Assembly (NCBI RefSeq): GCF_901933205.1
Contig: NC_044596.1
Location: forward strand, 5,426,104-5,490,103
Reading direction: 5' to 3'
DNA: 64,000 nucleotides
DNA from: Camarhynchus parvulus
Taxonomy: Eukaryota > Chordata > Aves > Passeriformes > Thraupidae
Part shown: piece after piece, positions 20,693 through 33,364 of the stretch
Layout of the letters: each line of letters starts with the position of its first letter
Numbering within the stretch: the first letter of the stretch is position 1
Notes under the pieces: generated by a model
The model's database searches: none
What the model was told of the DNA's origin: nothing
The model's input: the letters and a program-made list of their open reading frames with translations, nothing else
Position numbers and translations under genes: made by a program

Positions 20693-21071
20693 CCGTCCAG
20701 CAAAAACGGCTCCAAGTAGGTTAGAGAAAAAAGTGCACTGCTCCCACTTATCTCCCATTTGGAGCGACAAGAGGAGGCTGGCCAGGGGCCAAAATCTCAA
20801 TTAATTTGAAACAAACAGTTGTAGGGCAAAAAAAAAAAAAAGAAAAATATCTGCTACTCCCTGAGGTTCAAATAGAGAGCAGGCAGGGATGTCACTGAGC
20901 ACAGCAAGCTTGCTGGTGGTGTCAGAGCCTGAATTTTTTTGTTTGGATACTCTGGATACAGGGAGGGCATTAATTAATTACTCTGTGCAAAAGCCCCTGG
21001 GTGATTCTGACACCACAAGCAGGTCCTGCTTTCCCATCGCTGCTACTACCCACAAGATTAATGTTGTAAAC

Positions 21072-21513
21072 CTGTAAGTGAAGCCAGGACAAACCATCCT
21101 CCCTTCTCTGAACATCCACACTGCTCATTTCCCTGGGACAGAAACACAGATGGGTCAGAGAAGCACAGAAATAAATAAAAATAAGGTTTTAATTTTACAA
21201 TTCCCTCCCCACACACGTATTGCTGTCTCCCAACACTGAGGAATAGTGGCCCACGTTAGGAAAGAGCCCACAGGAGCCAGCTCTGGAGATGAATGTAAAT
21301 GTAATGTAAAAGTTTCTGTAAATGTAATGCTTCTGTAAGTGAAGCCAGGACAAACCATCCTCTCTCCTCTGAACATCCACACTGCTCATTTCCCTGGGAC
21401 AGAAACACGGATGGGTCGGAGAAGCACAGAAATAAATAAAAATAAGGTTTTAAATTTAACAATTCCCTCTCCACACAGGTGTTGCTGTCTCCCAGCACTG
21501 AGGAATAGGTGCA
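21072..21513. repeat. FKBP5: 261-bp tandem duplication in FKBP5 intron 1
   Basis: Copy 1 begins at about 21072 and copy 2 at 21333. Shared blocks include gtaagtgaagccaggacaaa, gaacatccacactgctcatt and acagaaataaataaaaataa, with only a few differences over about 180 bases. High identity points to a recent event. Confidence 0.9.
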
Positions 21514-24500
21514 AATGCAGAGGGGAGAATGGGATGCAGATGTCTGACCCTGGGCTGAGGACAGACAGGTATCACACGTGCTAGGGTTTCACCAAGCACA
21601 CCAGCCCCAGCCCCGTTTCCTAGAAATCGGCATACCGGGAATCTGCCAGCTCCAAATGGAAACTTCATGTTGCAGATCCCTCCCAGAGGCTCTCAGGAGG
21701 GGAAAGGGATGGGGAACAGCAGGGCTGGGCCGGGCTTTGAGGGGTCTCACCTTGCCACCATGCAATCCTTGGAGAAGGTTTGAAGGTGCAGGGGGAGTCC
21801 AGGCCCAGAGACACAGCAGGGAAATACCTGGTGAGAAGAGGGGGGGGACAAAAAGAAAAAAATATTAAAAAAACACATATGCTTTGTTTATTCTAAAACA
21901 GGATTTCAGGATTTCTGAAGAAGAAGGGAGAACAGAGCAGTTTTGAGCCACAGATCATGTCTCCACCATGGTCAGAAGTGGGTGATGAAGACTATGGCCA
22001 AAATCTGTTTTGACTCCCTGTTTCCACAAAACAGATTCTTACCATTTTATTTAAAAAAAATAAATCAAGGCTATATCCTGTCCAACTGTTTCACTGGGAT
22101 GAAAATTAACAGGATGAAAAAATAAGAGTTGGCCGCTCTGGGGTTTGTTTTTTGAGACCCACTTAGCACAAAGCACTTTCACTTCCACAGCACCACAGCA
22201 GCCCTAAAAGCTTCAGATTGCAACACAGGAGGGAGTTTCTTGAAAACGCAAAGGTCAGGCTTAAAAAAAACAAATCTGAAAGCACAGCAGGGGGATGTGG
22301 GGCCCTGGATCCTGGTGATCATCACCCCAAATCCCAGCCCCTCGAGCAGCACAGCAGCACAGGGCTGCACATGTGTCCTCCAGGACAGACTGGTAATGAG
22401 GAATAACCCAATTAGTGCAGCTGCTGACTCCCTCCACTGTCCCACAGTGGATTGCTTCCCCTTCCAGCACTAACTGCTTTTTTCCTAATAAAATCCCTCC
22501 TTGCTGAGCAAGCTGTGCCTGTTCAGAGGAGAGGGAAGAGCAGAGCAGTGATTTCTCCTGGAGGAGGCTGTTTTAAGACACCTCAGGGCCAGCCTGCTGA
22601 GCAGAGACCAAGGAAGGTGATGCTAATGAGTTAAAATTGGGATTTCTAACAAAACATGACCTTCCTAAGATGGACAAGGAGCTCCACATAAACCTCAGCT
22701 GCATCCCAACACATAAGGACTCACCTAGACATTGAGCGCCATTTCTCATTTCTCACACTCAAACATCACAGCTAATTAATTTTTTTTAATTGTTTTTTTT
22801 TTTAATCCTGGGCGTCTAACTTTCTCCTCCTCCTTCAAAACAAACAGGGAAGCCATAAAATTGAACCTATTGTTCACCAACTAAGAGCTCCCATGGATCA
22901 ATTTACTCCCTGGCCCGCATGTTGTGCAAGCGGCCAACACCCGGGCGGGCCAGGCACGGCATCTCCTGTTCCAACAAAAAACCAAAATGCAAACAGAGCT
23001 GCTGGGATTGCCCAGCACCCTGAGCAGCCCCCAGGGCACCCGGGGTGAGCCCTGATTTGTAGAGAATGAAGCACAATCCCTGGTTTCCTGTATCCAGGGT
23101 GAATTCCGTGGAGACCCTGGTACCAAACAGTGCCAGCCACACCTTGGGGACTCTTCAGAGAGGGATGCAGCCCCCAGGCACCTCCCAGGGACCACGAGGT
23201 ATCTGCCTATGAGCACAAAAGCACCATCAGGGGAGGTTTTAAAACAATTAAGAGGATAGCAAAGTGAAGAAGAAAACCACTGAGCACAGCTCACTCATGT
23301 TCCCATCACGCTGGCTGCATCATTCGGCCTAGCGAATATTTTTAAGCTTCTGAAATGGTTTTATTTAAGGTTGAAGTCATAACTAATTGATTTTTTTTAA
23401 ACATATGTGGGATAAGAGGCTGTTCCTCAGCTGCAGAGAGAGGAACAAGTGAGCAGGATGGGTCACTAACCCTGCCAGAATAAATATCCCAGGCAAAAGC
23501 AAGATGGGTTCAGTGTCTCTGCATCCCCTGGGGTGAGGTGAACAGGCCCGTGCCAGCAGCACACAAAAGACTTTCAGAGAGGAGTGGTTTTATCCCCCCC
23601 CCACCCCGTTCACAAAATAAACCCATTAAAAATAATCTGGCTCTTCTGGTGGTTTTCTAGCAAGGAAATGCTTGCTTGGTTTTCCCAGGTCACTCCAAAA
23701 TAAAAAATAAAATCAGAGGGATAAAGCTGCTCTGAAGTCTCTGGTGAGCAGCCTGTGGTCCATCTCCTCCAGAGCGGGAGCCCACAGACACAGCACCCTC
23801 CACTTTCATGTCAAAGGGAATTAAGGGGAAAAAACCAGCATTTTCTTTTCTCCTCCCTTATTTTGAAGGATAAACTTACACCAGGGAAAACAAAATCCAC
23901 AGACATTCATGGGTAGCTGCTGTCCCCAGGGGAGCAGGTGCCAGGGGCAGGATGAGGCTGAGGATTCTGCACAGAGATGCTCTGCTGCTCCTTTCCTACC
24001 TGCCCTCAGCAAGGATTTCAGCTGCTTCCACCACAAAAATCACAGAACAGATCCTCAAAAAACCAAGAATGCCCAAAGTTTTTGCTCTGCATCAGCAGGG
24101 AGAGGCAGCAGCCTGCACCCATCCTGCTCCTGAGGGGCTGGCACAGCTTTTGGTGGCGGCTAAAACAAAATAATCCAGGAAATATGGTAATAATGAGGGT
24201 ATAAAGAGCTGTTCCACACCAGCCTGAGCTTCCTGGGAGATGCCTGGCACCCTAACAAGCTCAGAGGCTGTAATATATAGACATGAAACAGTGGGGAATG
24301 CAACCTCCTAAAGCTTTCATAAATTGGGATTATGTAACTGGACAGGGAAAAAAAATAATAATATAGCCAAGCAGGTTATATAAACCATCTGTAAAATGTG
24401 AGAAAGTACTTGACATCCCACTACCCACTCCTTGGCACCCTCTCACTGGGTTTTCTGCCACCAAAAATGAGCGAGGTCCTTTCAGCTGTGTTTTCTCCTC

Positions 24501-26489
24501 TGGTCAAAACAAGCAGGGACAACAGACCAGCCAGGCTTTTTGGAATTAAATATTCCACCTCTGGCTGTTAAATGTGAAGTTTCCCTCCCCACACAGCACA
24601 CCAAGTGAAGTCCAAGCCCTCCACAGGCGACTCAGAGCAGCTCCTGGCAGCAGCTACACCAGCGCTGAGCAAATTGAATTTCAAGTGACAGTTTGGGGGG
24701 GACTAAAATAAATATTAAACAGAAATAAACAAGAAACTCCTTGTTTGCCAATTCTGTTTTAATTTAGCCTTTTCTCCGGAATAAGCGTGGCGATTAAACT
24801 TGGAATTATTTAATTTTTTTTTTTTGTTGTTTGTTTGTTTCTAAGAACATCTCACTGCTCAGATTTGGGGTTTTCTCCAAGCAATTTGCAGCCAGGTGAC
24901 CCCTGGCAGGGGGAACGCTGGGTTTGATGATTCATCCCCACAAACGGGGGCTCAGCAGCACGTGGAGCATCCCCAGGGGGGAATCCCCAGCTCAGCACCC
25001 AGCACTGCCAGCAGCAGCTCTGGCACCCAGAAATAACCCAGCACCCAAGACCATCTGCACCAGGGGCCTATAAATGCCAAATTATTTTGGGCAATTCCCA
25101 GCGAAACCAGCCTGCTCTGGAGCCAAGGGAGGATTGCTTGGAGGAGCATCACAAGAGGACAAACTGCAGGAGGGGACTGGGGTGGCACTGTGAGGGGCAG
25201 GAGGGGCAGAGGACAGCGCGGATTTGGGGACAATGCTGCACCCCCAGCCAGCCCAGGTGAGGACAGCTCTGACACACACACTGCTGGGCATCACCTGGGC
25301 TCCTTTTTGGGATGGTGGCACATCCCAGGAATGATGCTCCTTGCCAGGCTTGTTTGATTTAATGTAAATCAAAAAGTACTTGCAACGAGGATATTTTTCT
25401 ATCTGAGGACAATTATTTTTCCATCTAAGGACAATACTGCTATTTACAAAGATGGGGCACTGCAGGTAGAGGATGATTTAACTGCAGTCCCTCACAGTTC
25501 CTGACTCTTCACTTTACGATTATTTTCCTGATTTTCCAACGCACTCGCTTGCAAAATCAGAAATCCTTACTAATCACAATTACTAGTTATGGAAAAAGCC
25601 TGTCAGCTCCATGAAAAACAAGTTACATGAACAACTTGTATGTTAGAGCACTCGTGGCCACTTCTTTACACCCACAAGCACAGAGCACTAAAATAATAAT
25701 TTAAAAAATCCTTGCTAAGTAATATCAATTTCCCTGTAATGTGCACAGGATCAGGAGGAGCTTCACAGCTCCCTCAAGGGGCTGCAACAACTTCATATAA
25801 ATTCATGTAACCGAGAGTGACTATAAAATAAAATTGATATAAAATAGTATAAAATGAGAAGTATCTGAGGACAAAGTATTTTTCAAACCATTTACAAAAT
25901 ATTTTTCCCCTGAGCCAGTCTGGGAGCTGCAGCCAGCCCGAGGAGGTCTTGGTGCCAAGCATCTCAAACCTTCCAGCAAACTTTCTCCTTCTGCAAGCAG
26001 GTAATTAATTAAAACACACATAACTACACGGCAGTGATGGTCCTGAGGGATGCAGTTTGCTTTTTGCTCAGGAATTGCCCTTATTTCTTGGTTCATCCCA
26101 GCAGGAAGGTGCTCTAACAGTGCTGGGAAAGGAAATCAACATGACTGAAGTGTGTGCTGGGCAAACACAGCCTTGGGAAGATGAGGTTATTTGCATTTAT
26201 TTAAAAAAAAATAAACAAAAAAAGCCAGATACAGGCTCTGCCAGACGCATTTAATGATTTTCTTCTCCCCAGCCCTTCAACGGGACAGGGGAGGAGGCAG
26301 GAGGGAGGCAGCTTGCTCGTTTTAAAGGAAGCAGCAATTTGTGCTTTCAACTTTTTCTAACTTTTAATGCCGGTTCCCAGGTTGGCTCTGATATCCCAGT
26401 GATGCCCTCAAACCCACCTCAAGTTTAATAGCTCATTAGGGTGAGACACTATTTAAACTCTATCTTTAAAGCCATAAGTATCAGCTCCT

Positions 26490-26735
26490 GGCTTTTTTTA
26501 AGGGTACTTTTGTTTTTAACAGTATTTTTATTATTTGCACTGGTGGGGGCAGAACTTCGGTGCAGCTTTGGAGGTTTTCCATTATATTTTATTTTTAAGG
26601 GTACTTTTGTTATTTGCACCGGTGAGGGCAGAACTTCGGTGCAGTTTTGGAGGTTTTTCATTATATTTTATTTTAAAGGGCACTTTTATTTTGTGCACCG
26701 GTGGGGGCAGAAATTCGGTGCAGCTCTGGAGGCTC
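26490..26735. repeat. 79-bp tandem repeat, nearly three copies
   Basis: Copies of a unit containing ggtgggggcagaacttcggt, then gcagctttggaggttttcc and ttatattttatttttaaggg, are spaced exactly 79 bp apart (markers at 26551, 26630, 26709). It lies about 0.7 kb inside FKBP5 intron 1. Confidence 0.92.
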
Positions 26736-27149
26736 AGCTGGCAGCTGCAGCCTGGGGACACCCCGATGTCAGACCCATCTCCTACAGCCCATTGTGTCAA
26801 ACGCAGTTTCCTGGGAAGAGCAGGCTCACTCCAACGTGCCTTTTGAAAACAGAAGCTCTGCAAGAGTTTTTACACCCGGAGAGGAGGGGGAAATCGCAGA
26901 AACTTTTTTAAAAAATCACATTTACCTTGTGCAACCACTTCTACCTGCTGTGTGCAGTGATGCACACACCCTGCGGGGTGTCTGTGCTCGGTGGTGTCAA
27001 GAGAAGCGCTCCGGGAGCCTCGGATGGGGCCGGGAAAAGCGGAATCCGCCCGGGCAGCACCGGCGGCAGCCCGGGATGCACCGGAGCATCCCCACGGGAA
27101 CTCCGCCGGCACCACGGCGGCTCCATGAAGCACAAACCCCGCTCCCACC

Positions 27150-27560
27150 CTCACCCCGCGGACGCCACCATCCCCTTCCCCATCGCCCCAGCTCCGTTCG
27201 GGTCCCCAGTGCCCCCGCATGTCCCCAGCGGGGTTCCCAGCCCCGCACCGCCGCACGCTCCCGCACCGCCTGACCCCCGGCAGTGCCGCAGCCCGGCACG
27301 GGGTGTGGCGGGAGCGCAGAGCGGCTCGCGGGGCTCTCCGGCCCGCGGGTCCCACCTGTGGCCGGGGCTGTCGCCGTCGCTGTCGCCGCTGTCGCCGCCG
27401 CCCGGCTCCGAGTGGCCCCGCGCGCCCGCCCGGCCCGGCCGCCCCGCCCCGCGCCCCGGGCCCGCCCCGCCCGCGTCTCATTGGTTGCGCTACCTGCCCG
27501 TCTCCAGTTCTCACCTTGCTATTGGCTACAGAGGAGGGGATATGCAAATCAGAGCGCTTT
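27150..27560 (-). promoter_or_regulatory. FKBP5: FKBP5 CpG-island promoter and probable non-coding exon 1
   Basis: CpG-dense region upstream of FKBP5 in the minus orientation. It has two minus-strand CCAAT boxes (plus-strand ATTGG at 27480-27484 and 27521-27525) and an octamer ATGCAAAT (27542-27549); no TATA. A donor CACAG/gtggga ends a possible leader exon at 27356; a second, stronger one (AAG/gtgaga near 27515) could serve another start site. Exon 1 limits are therefore uncertain. Confidence 0.55.
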
Positions 27561-27596
27561 GCCCGCTCGATCGCCCGGGTGGCACCGGCGGGGCCG

Positions 27597-27735
27597 GGAG
27601 GGAACGGGGACAGGAACGGGGACAGGAACGGGGACAGAGACAGGGACGGGACAGGGAAGGGGGAACAGGGACAGGGGGCAGGGAAAGGGGGACAGGGGAT
27701 GGGGACAGGGACAGGGAACAGGGTCAGGGACAGCC
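27597..27735. repeat. G-rich minisatellite (ggggacaggaac)n
   Basis: About ten copies of a 6-12 bp ggggaca/gggaca-type unit directly behind the FKBP5 promoter. Many GGG/GGGG runs at short spacing could form G-quadruplexes on the plus strand. Confidence 0.85.
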
Positions 27736-29674
27736 CTGCCCGCGAAGTGCCCCGGGTTGTTTGACCCGCGCCATGCCCCGGGGCTCAGCCCCATGCAGTG
27801 CTGCGCTCCTCACCCCGGGCTGTCCCCAACCCCGCGGCTTCGTGCGACCCCCGCCAGGACAGCCCAGCCCCCGAGGTGCCCCCGAGGTGCCCTCGTTCCC
27901 CCCATCTCTCCAAGGGCAGCCCAATCGCTCGCAGCTCCTCCGGGGGTTGCAGGAAACACCGCGGTGAAGAGTGAAAAATTGCCTCATGGCTGGGGACAGA
28001 GCTGTGGGTTTGGCGGACACAGCGGCTGCTGGAACACGCAGAAATGTTCCAGTTGGGGATAAAAGAATTAAGATTTTTGTCAAGAGCCGCCTCAAGAATA
28101 CCCCCCCGAGATTAGAAATCAGTGCTTTTGTGATTAAACACCTTGTCCCTGCTCATTGCTGCAGCGCCTGAGCCAATAGCGGTAAAACAATTTGGGGGCA
28201 GATTCAAATTGGGACATCTCCGAGTGTTTTTATAAAGTGGTCATTTTTTAACCAGGTTCGTGTTGTAATGAGTGTCTGCAGCTCCCAGCCTGCACCCTCA
28301 TTCCCATAGGTTGATCCAATAAAACCTTCAGGGCCAGGCTGAAGGCAGCACAGCGCTGGTGGGTGCTTTCTCACAAGTCCACTCTATATGCTGAGTTCGA
28401 GTTCCTCAGCTGTAATTTAGACACTGGTGTCACTCATCACAAATACAGAGTGAAAATTAAAGCCCGCTTTAGAAAAGGAAAACAAAAAATTGTTTTCATG
28501 GCATTTAATTTTCCCCCCTCTCTGAAATAACCCTGGTGAATCTTGCATCTGGTTTCAAACATTTCCCTCCCGGCTTTAAATTTCCAAGAGCTTTAAATAT
28601 TCATTTACAAAACAAAATTAAAATATGGTGGGTTTGCAATACCAGGAAAACCCACAGCATAATTCCATCAGGCCCTTGAGATAACACCAAAACCCTGAAA
28701 AACCCCATGGGACCAACGGCAGCAATGAGGGGGTTCAATCTCGTTTGTCCTTGTACTACAAAAATGGTAAATTTGTTTGTTTGCATAGAAAGCACCCCAA
28801 AAAAATGCATGGGAGTAAAGATCAGAGTTGCTTTTTTAGAAAATAAAAGACATCTTCCAAATCGCTGCTCTGCCAGCGCCAGACCCCTCAGGTCACTCTG
28901 CTTTCTTGGGTGGGGAGATGCCCTAAACCCTCCCCTCGCCTGGTGCTGGGGTCTGCCCCGTTCACCCCCAGCCCTGTAACACAACCTGGAGGAAATCTGT
29001 TCCAGAAATAATCCTGTTTGGCATTGTGACGCCTGCCAGGGGTACTGCTTGTTCCCCCTCGCCCTCCAGCTGGCCACACATGTCCTGCCCCAGCCCTGAG
29101 CCCAGCTCCCAAAGGACAGGGAGCCTTGGGGAAAGTCTGGGAGCAGGGAGAAAAGCCAAGGCACCTGCTCCCCAGCACCTCGTGTGAGGTGAGAGCAGCC
29201 TTCCTGAAACAGAGAGAGAAAAAAAAAAATTAAAATAAAGCAGGGGATATTTTTATTCATCCTTGTCTTCTGCTAAAAATAACCAGCGTTAATCTGCCTG
29301 GAGAGCCTGCGGAGGAGAGGAGTCCCACCACCTTGGCTGAGCCGTGAGGAGCCACATCAGTGAATCTCTCGAGAGTGGAGGAAGTGGCTTTTCTCTTTTC
29401 TCTGAGTTTCCTTTCGTGTGTGGCAGCACAAACCGATGCTCCTGTGGCAGGGATCCTTCCCGGGGATCAAACCCATCCTTCCCCTAGCACCCAGCCCACC
29501 ATTGCCCATTTTGGGGATCAAAGCAGCTTTTTTGGGAGCCTGGCGGTGCCACCCTCACCCCGTGGTGTGTGCACCCCTCGGGGGCCCCGTTTGCCCCTGG
29601 CACGGGGGGGGCAGCGTGGCAGGAGCGGTGCCGTGGTCGTGGGAAGCTCTGTGTTTACGGGAGGTGCAGCCAGG

Positions 29675-29800
29675 GCTTGCACAACAGCACAACAGCAGAA
29701 CAGCACAACAGCGTGTCCTTGCCACCGGCTGGAGGTGCAGCTCCCGGCAGGAGCGGACGGACATGGGGACATGGGGACATGGGGACATGGGGGGATGGGG
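29675..29800. repeat. Short tandem repeats: (cacaacag)n and (atggggac)n
   Basis: Four copies of cacaacag/cagaacag at about 29679-29713, then four copies of the 10-mer acatggggac at about 29760-29795. Confidence 0.85.
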
Positions 29801-30549
29801 CAGCAGGGCAAGAGCACCTCCTTGGCATGAGGACTGTGACCCCAGGGATGCAGAGCAGCTGGGAGCCGCTTTCTGTATGAAATGGGACATTTCCCTCAGA
29901 TGTCCCTGAGGAAAGGCCGGAGGAGCGGATGCTGGGTGTGAAATGATCAGGCAGACCCAGCCTGGGGCAGCCCCTCTCATCCCTCCCGAGCCTCCCCCTC
30001 TCTGGTTGGATTCACAGTTCCCAACATGACTTTTTAACAGCCGAGGGGCCAACATATCCCCCTCATTCGTGGGGACCCCCAGAGAAGTCCCTGCTCTGTC
30101 CCAGGCCTGACCCTGCTGGATCTTTCCAGGTGCATTTCCAACCCATAAATTACCAGATTGTGGCCCAAATCCTGCCCCTTGTTGCAAAAAAACCCCAAGC
30201 CAGCAGACAGGGGCACCTCCTTCCAGAGGCTTCCCTGATCCTAGCTCCATCCCTGACCCTAGCTCCATCCCTGAGCTCCCATCTTCCTCACGGCGTGTCC
30301 TTCCAGACACCGGGGACACAAATATTTCCCCAGATTATCTCCCTTCTGAGGAAAAGGGGAAAATCGCTGCCTTCCCCGGCTGGCAATGAGCAGCGGAGAG
30401 GCGGACAGAGCGCAGGGCTCCCCCAGCCCTGCCGGAGATCCAGCCCCACACGAGTAAGGGCAGGATGCAGCAGCGGGGCCGGAGCAGGGAGGATAAATAA
30501 AGTCCGGCTTTGCCTTCCTGGCTCGTGGCCACTTCTAACACAAAGTACA

Positions 30550-31130
30550 TTCCGGTCTGGACGTAACGAACTGTACCAGCCTCCGCCGGGGAGGGCTGGG
30601 GGTGCCTGGGGCTGCCCGGGCGGGGTTCGAGCTGCCGCCTCTGCCCGGGGCTGGCCGCGGGGCTGACCGGGGGATCAATCCCCGCAGGACCCTCGGCTGT
30701 GCCCTGCCTTGCAGATGCTCCTGCCAGACGGGCCCGAGACCCAAGAACTGCCGGAGATCGCCCGCAGGTGCCCCAATGCTTGCGGGGCTCTCGGAGGGCC
30801 GCGGGTTGGGGGCACCGAGCGGACCGGGGCCGGCCACCCCCGCAGCCCCTCCGGCAGCTCCCGGGGGCTTCGGAGCCGGTGTCAGCCTCTCCGTGCCGGG
30901 AGCCGCAGCCCGGGAGGCCGGAGCGGGCCGTGCCCCTGCCGGGAGCTGCACCGGGCGGGCGCCGTGCCAGGCGCCCGGCGTGGGGACGCGATGTACCGGG
31001 AGCGCCGGGAACAGCCTGACTCAGCGCCGGGCCGGCGGGGGGGCACCCGGCCAGGGCCACCCGGGGCCCGCGGGGCGGCTGGGCCCGGCCCGCTCGGGGC
31101 TCCTGACCGGGGGGGGGCCGGTGTGGCCCC
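30550..31130. promoter_or_regulatory. Orphan CpG island
   Basis: Very CpG-rich stretch not next to any recognised gene start. It includes an exon-like segment on the plus strand: ccttgcag acceptor, then a reading MLLPDGPETQELPEIAR, then CGCAG/gtgccc (about 30717-30767). The peptide matches nothing I know. It could be the promoter of a non-coding or lineage-specific transcript, or simply GC-rich DNA. Confidence 0.35.
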
Positions 31131-31149
31131 CAGCACCAGCCCCCGGCAA

Positions 31150-31640
31150 CCTCCAGTAGCCCCCCGCTATATCCCCCCAGCATGCCCCCAATGTTCCCCC
31201 AGCACCTCCCAGGACCCTCCCCCAATCATTCCTTTCAATATCCCCCCCAGTATCCCCCTGCTCCCCCACGTCCCCCCAACATCCCTGCAAATATCCCCCC
31301 ACTGCTCTCCCCAGCACCTCCCAGGACCCCCCGTCATCCCTTTCAATATCCCCCCTAATACCCCTCCCCAGTATCCCCCCCTCCCTTGTCCCTCCCGACA
31401 TCCCTACCAATGTCCCCCCCTCATCCCCCCAGCCTCAACCCCAGTACCCCCCCCAGTATCCCCCCAGCCCCTCCCAGGACCCTCCCCCAATCATCCCTTT
31501 CAATATCCCCCCCCCAGTATCCCCCCCTTGCTCCCCCCGTGTCCCCCCCAACATCCCTGAAACATCCCCCTCCTCATCCCCTGCATCCCCCCAGCATCAT
31601 CCCAAACACCCTTTTAGCACACCCCTCCCAAGAGTGAATC
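31150..31640. repeat. C-rich minisatellite
   Basis: Higher-order repeat built of ccagtatcccccc, ctttcaatatccccc and cagcacctcccaggaccc blocks recurring every 130-170 bases. The minus strand is correspondingly G-rich with dozens of G3+ runs. Confidence 0.88.
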
Positions 31641-33271
31641 TCCATCAATGTTATGGAGGTATCCCCCTCCCCAAAATCCTCCCCCCTCCCCCTCGGTCTG
31701 CTCCCCCAGCCCAGCTCGCCAGCATTTCAGGGAATTTAATGCTAAAAATACCCACTGAGGGGGAGCCCAGCTGCAGGGAGCACTTCCCCCCAAGCTGGCT
31801 GCTTCAGAGCACCCAGCCCCGAGCTCTCACCAGTCCAGTGCAGCCCAACATCCCCTCCTTGCCCTCCCCACCTCCCTGTTGTGCTCTGCTTCCAGCAGCA
31901 CAAATTATTCAGGATGAGGATTTTTTCCATTTGTGCCCTGGTGGACAGCAGCATCAGGGGGGTTGTGGAGGTGTGTGAGCGCCTGGATGTCCTCCCAGGG
32001 CCATTTCTGCCTCCCCATGTCCCACTTGGAACCTCCACTGCTGCCCTGAGCTGGGCAGTGCTCAGCAGCTCTGGGGGACGTCCTCAAGAGACCCCAACTG
32101 CAGCCCCAAGGGCAGCCCTGAGGATGGAGGAAAGGCTGAGATCCTCATGCCAGGTCTGGGAGCCCCTGGGGCTGATATTTGCCTAGGATACGTGCCTGTC
32201 CCTCAGTCTAATCCTTCCCCTCTTCCAGCTTCAGGGGGGAAAAATCAGAGTGGGAAAACAGGAGCATGTCTGACATTGTTCCCTCTGTCACAGGCAAAGG
32301 CAAAGCCAAAGCAGCTGTGAAAAATCATCAACAATTGGTTTTGGCAAGAAGAGGCAAACCAGAGCTTTCCATGAATTTTTTTTTCTTTTTGCTAGAAAGG
32401 TTGCTTTTCTTCCAGAGAGAGCTTGAAGGACAGGCTCTCACCAGCATCATCCCAAAGCCACCTCCCTGGGACAGCAAAAACCTGGCCCAGATTTAGGAAA
32501 ACCCTAAGTGACAGGATCAGGCCCCCACATCCCTGGGGTCTGCAGTTGGGGTCTGCACCCCACTGTGCCCCACAGCCTGGAGCTGCCAGGGAGGTTTTGC
32601 TGCTGCAGGCACAGCTCGAGGTGCCCCAGGCCAGCAGAGGGTGGTGGGGGCACACTGGGCCATCTCCCCAAGGATTTGGGATTCCCCAGATCCCTGGTGC
32701 TGGCTGGGGGTGTCCCACACCTTGCAGGGATGTGTTTCATCCCTCTGGATCCTGCTGTGGCCAAGGGACACCCTGAGAGGGGCTGCTGCCCCCCCGGGCT
32801 GCCCCAGCCACCCCCAGCCACGTCCTGAGCCCCACTGGGGGTGAAGGTTTATGGGGGGAACAAACGCAGAGCCAAGAGCAGGCAGGGAGCCCCAGGTGTG
32901 TCTGTGCACCCCCAAACAGCTCTGTGCGCTTCAGATGGCTCTGGGCAGCCCCTCAGGCACAAACAGCCCCAAAGCCCCCCCTGTGCCCCCAGTCCAGCCC
33001 AGCAGTGCCCCTGACCCTGCTGCAGGATCAGGCCCATCCTCACCCCAGGCTGCAGCAAACTGGGGCAGCAAACTGTCCCCAAACTGTGCGTGGGGACATG
33101 GAGTTAATCAGGCTGTGCCTGGGGTCTTCCCCTGCTGAATTCACTGGCCTAAGCTGGTGCTGCAGGGCTGCTGCTTGTCCCTTCCACCCAACGCCCCCCG
33201 AAAAATCACATTTCCCTCTCCCAGAGCTGGGGCTGGCAGTCCCTGTGCCCCCAGGGTGAGGCTGCAGGAGC

Positions 33272-33305
33272 AAACACACACAGACACACACACAAACACA
33301 CACAG

Positions 33306-33339
<34 letters not shown>

Positions 33340-33364
33340 ACAAACACACACAGACACACACACA
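33272..33364. repeat. (CA)n-type microsatellite
   Basis: Compound acacac repeat interrupted by aga and aaa variants. It accounts for the Thr/His- and Cys/Val-rich frames on the two strands. Confidence 0.95.

Larger units (their letters stand above)
18971..27355 (-). other. FKBP5: FKBP5 intron 1 (large, repeat-bearing)
   Basis: About 8.4 kb between the putative non-coding first exon and exon 2. No coding exon recognised. It holds a CR1 fragment, two families of local tandem duplication (20.5-21.5 kb and 26.5-26.7 kb), and many AT-rich stretches. Intron 1 of FKBP5 is likewise the largest in mammals. Confidence 0.6.

Noticed and set aside
25625..25645. Second steroid-response element (gaacaacttgtat)
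   Set aside because: It has the ACAnnnTGT spacing but mismatches at the first purine and at the terminal C and pyrimidine, so it is below the standard used for the intron 5 site.
26927..28062. Long plus-strand frames (346 and 259 codons) at the FKBP5 promoter
   Set aside because: They read through the CpG island and the ggggaca minisatellite, giving Pro/Arg/Gly- and (Gly-Thr)-rich repeats rather than protein-like sequence.
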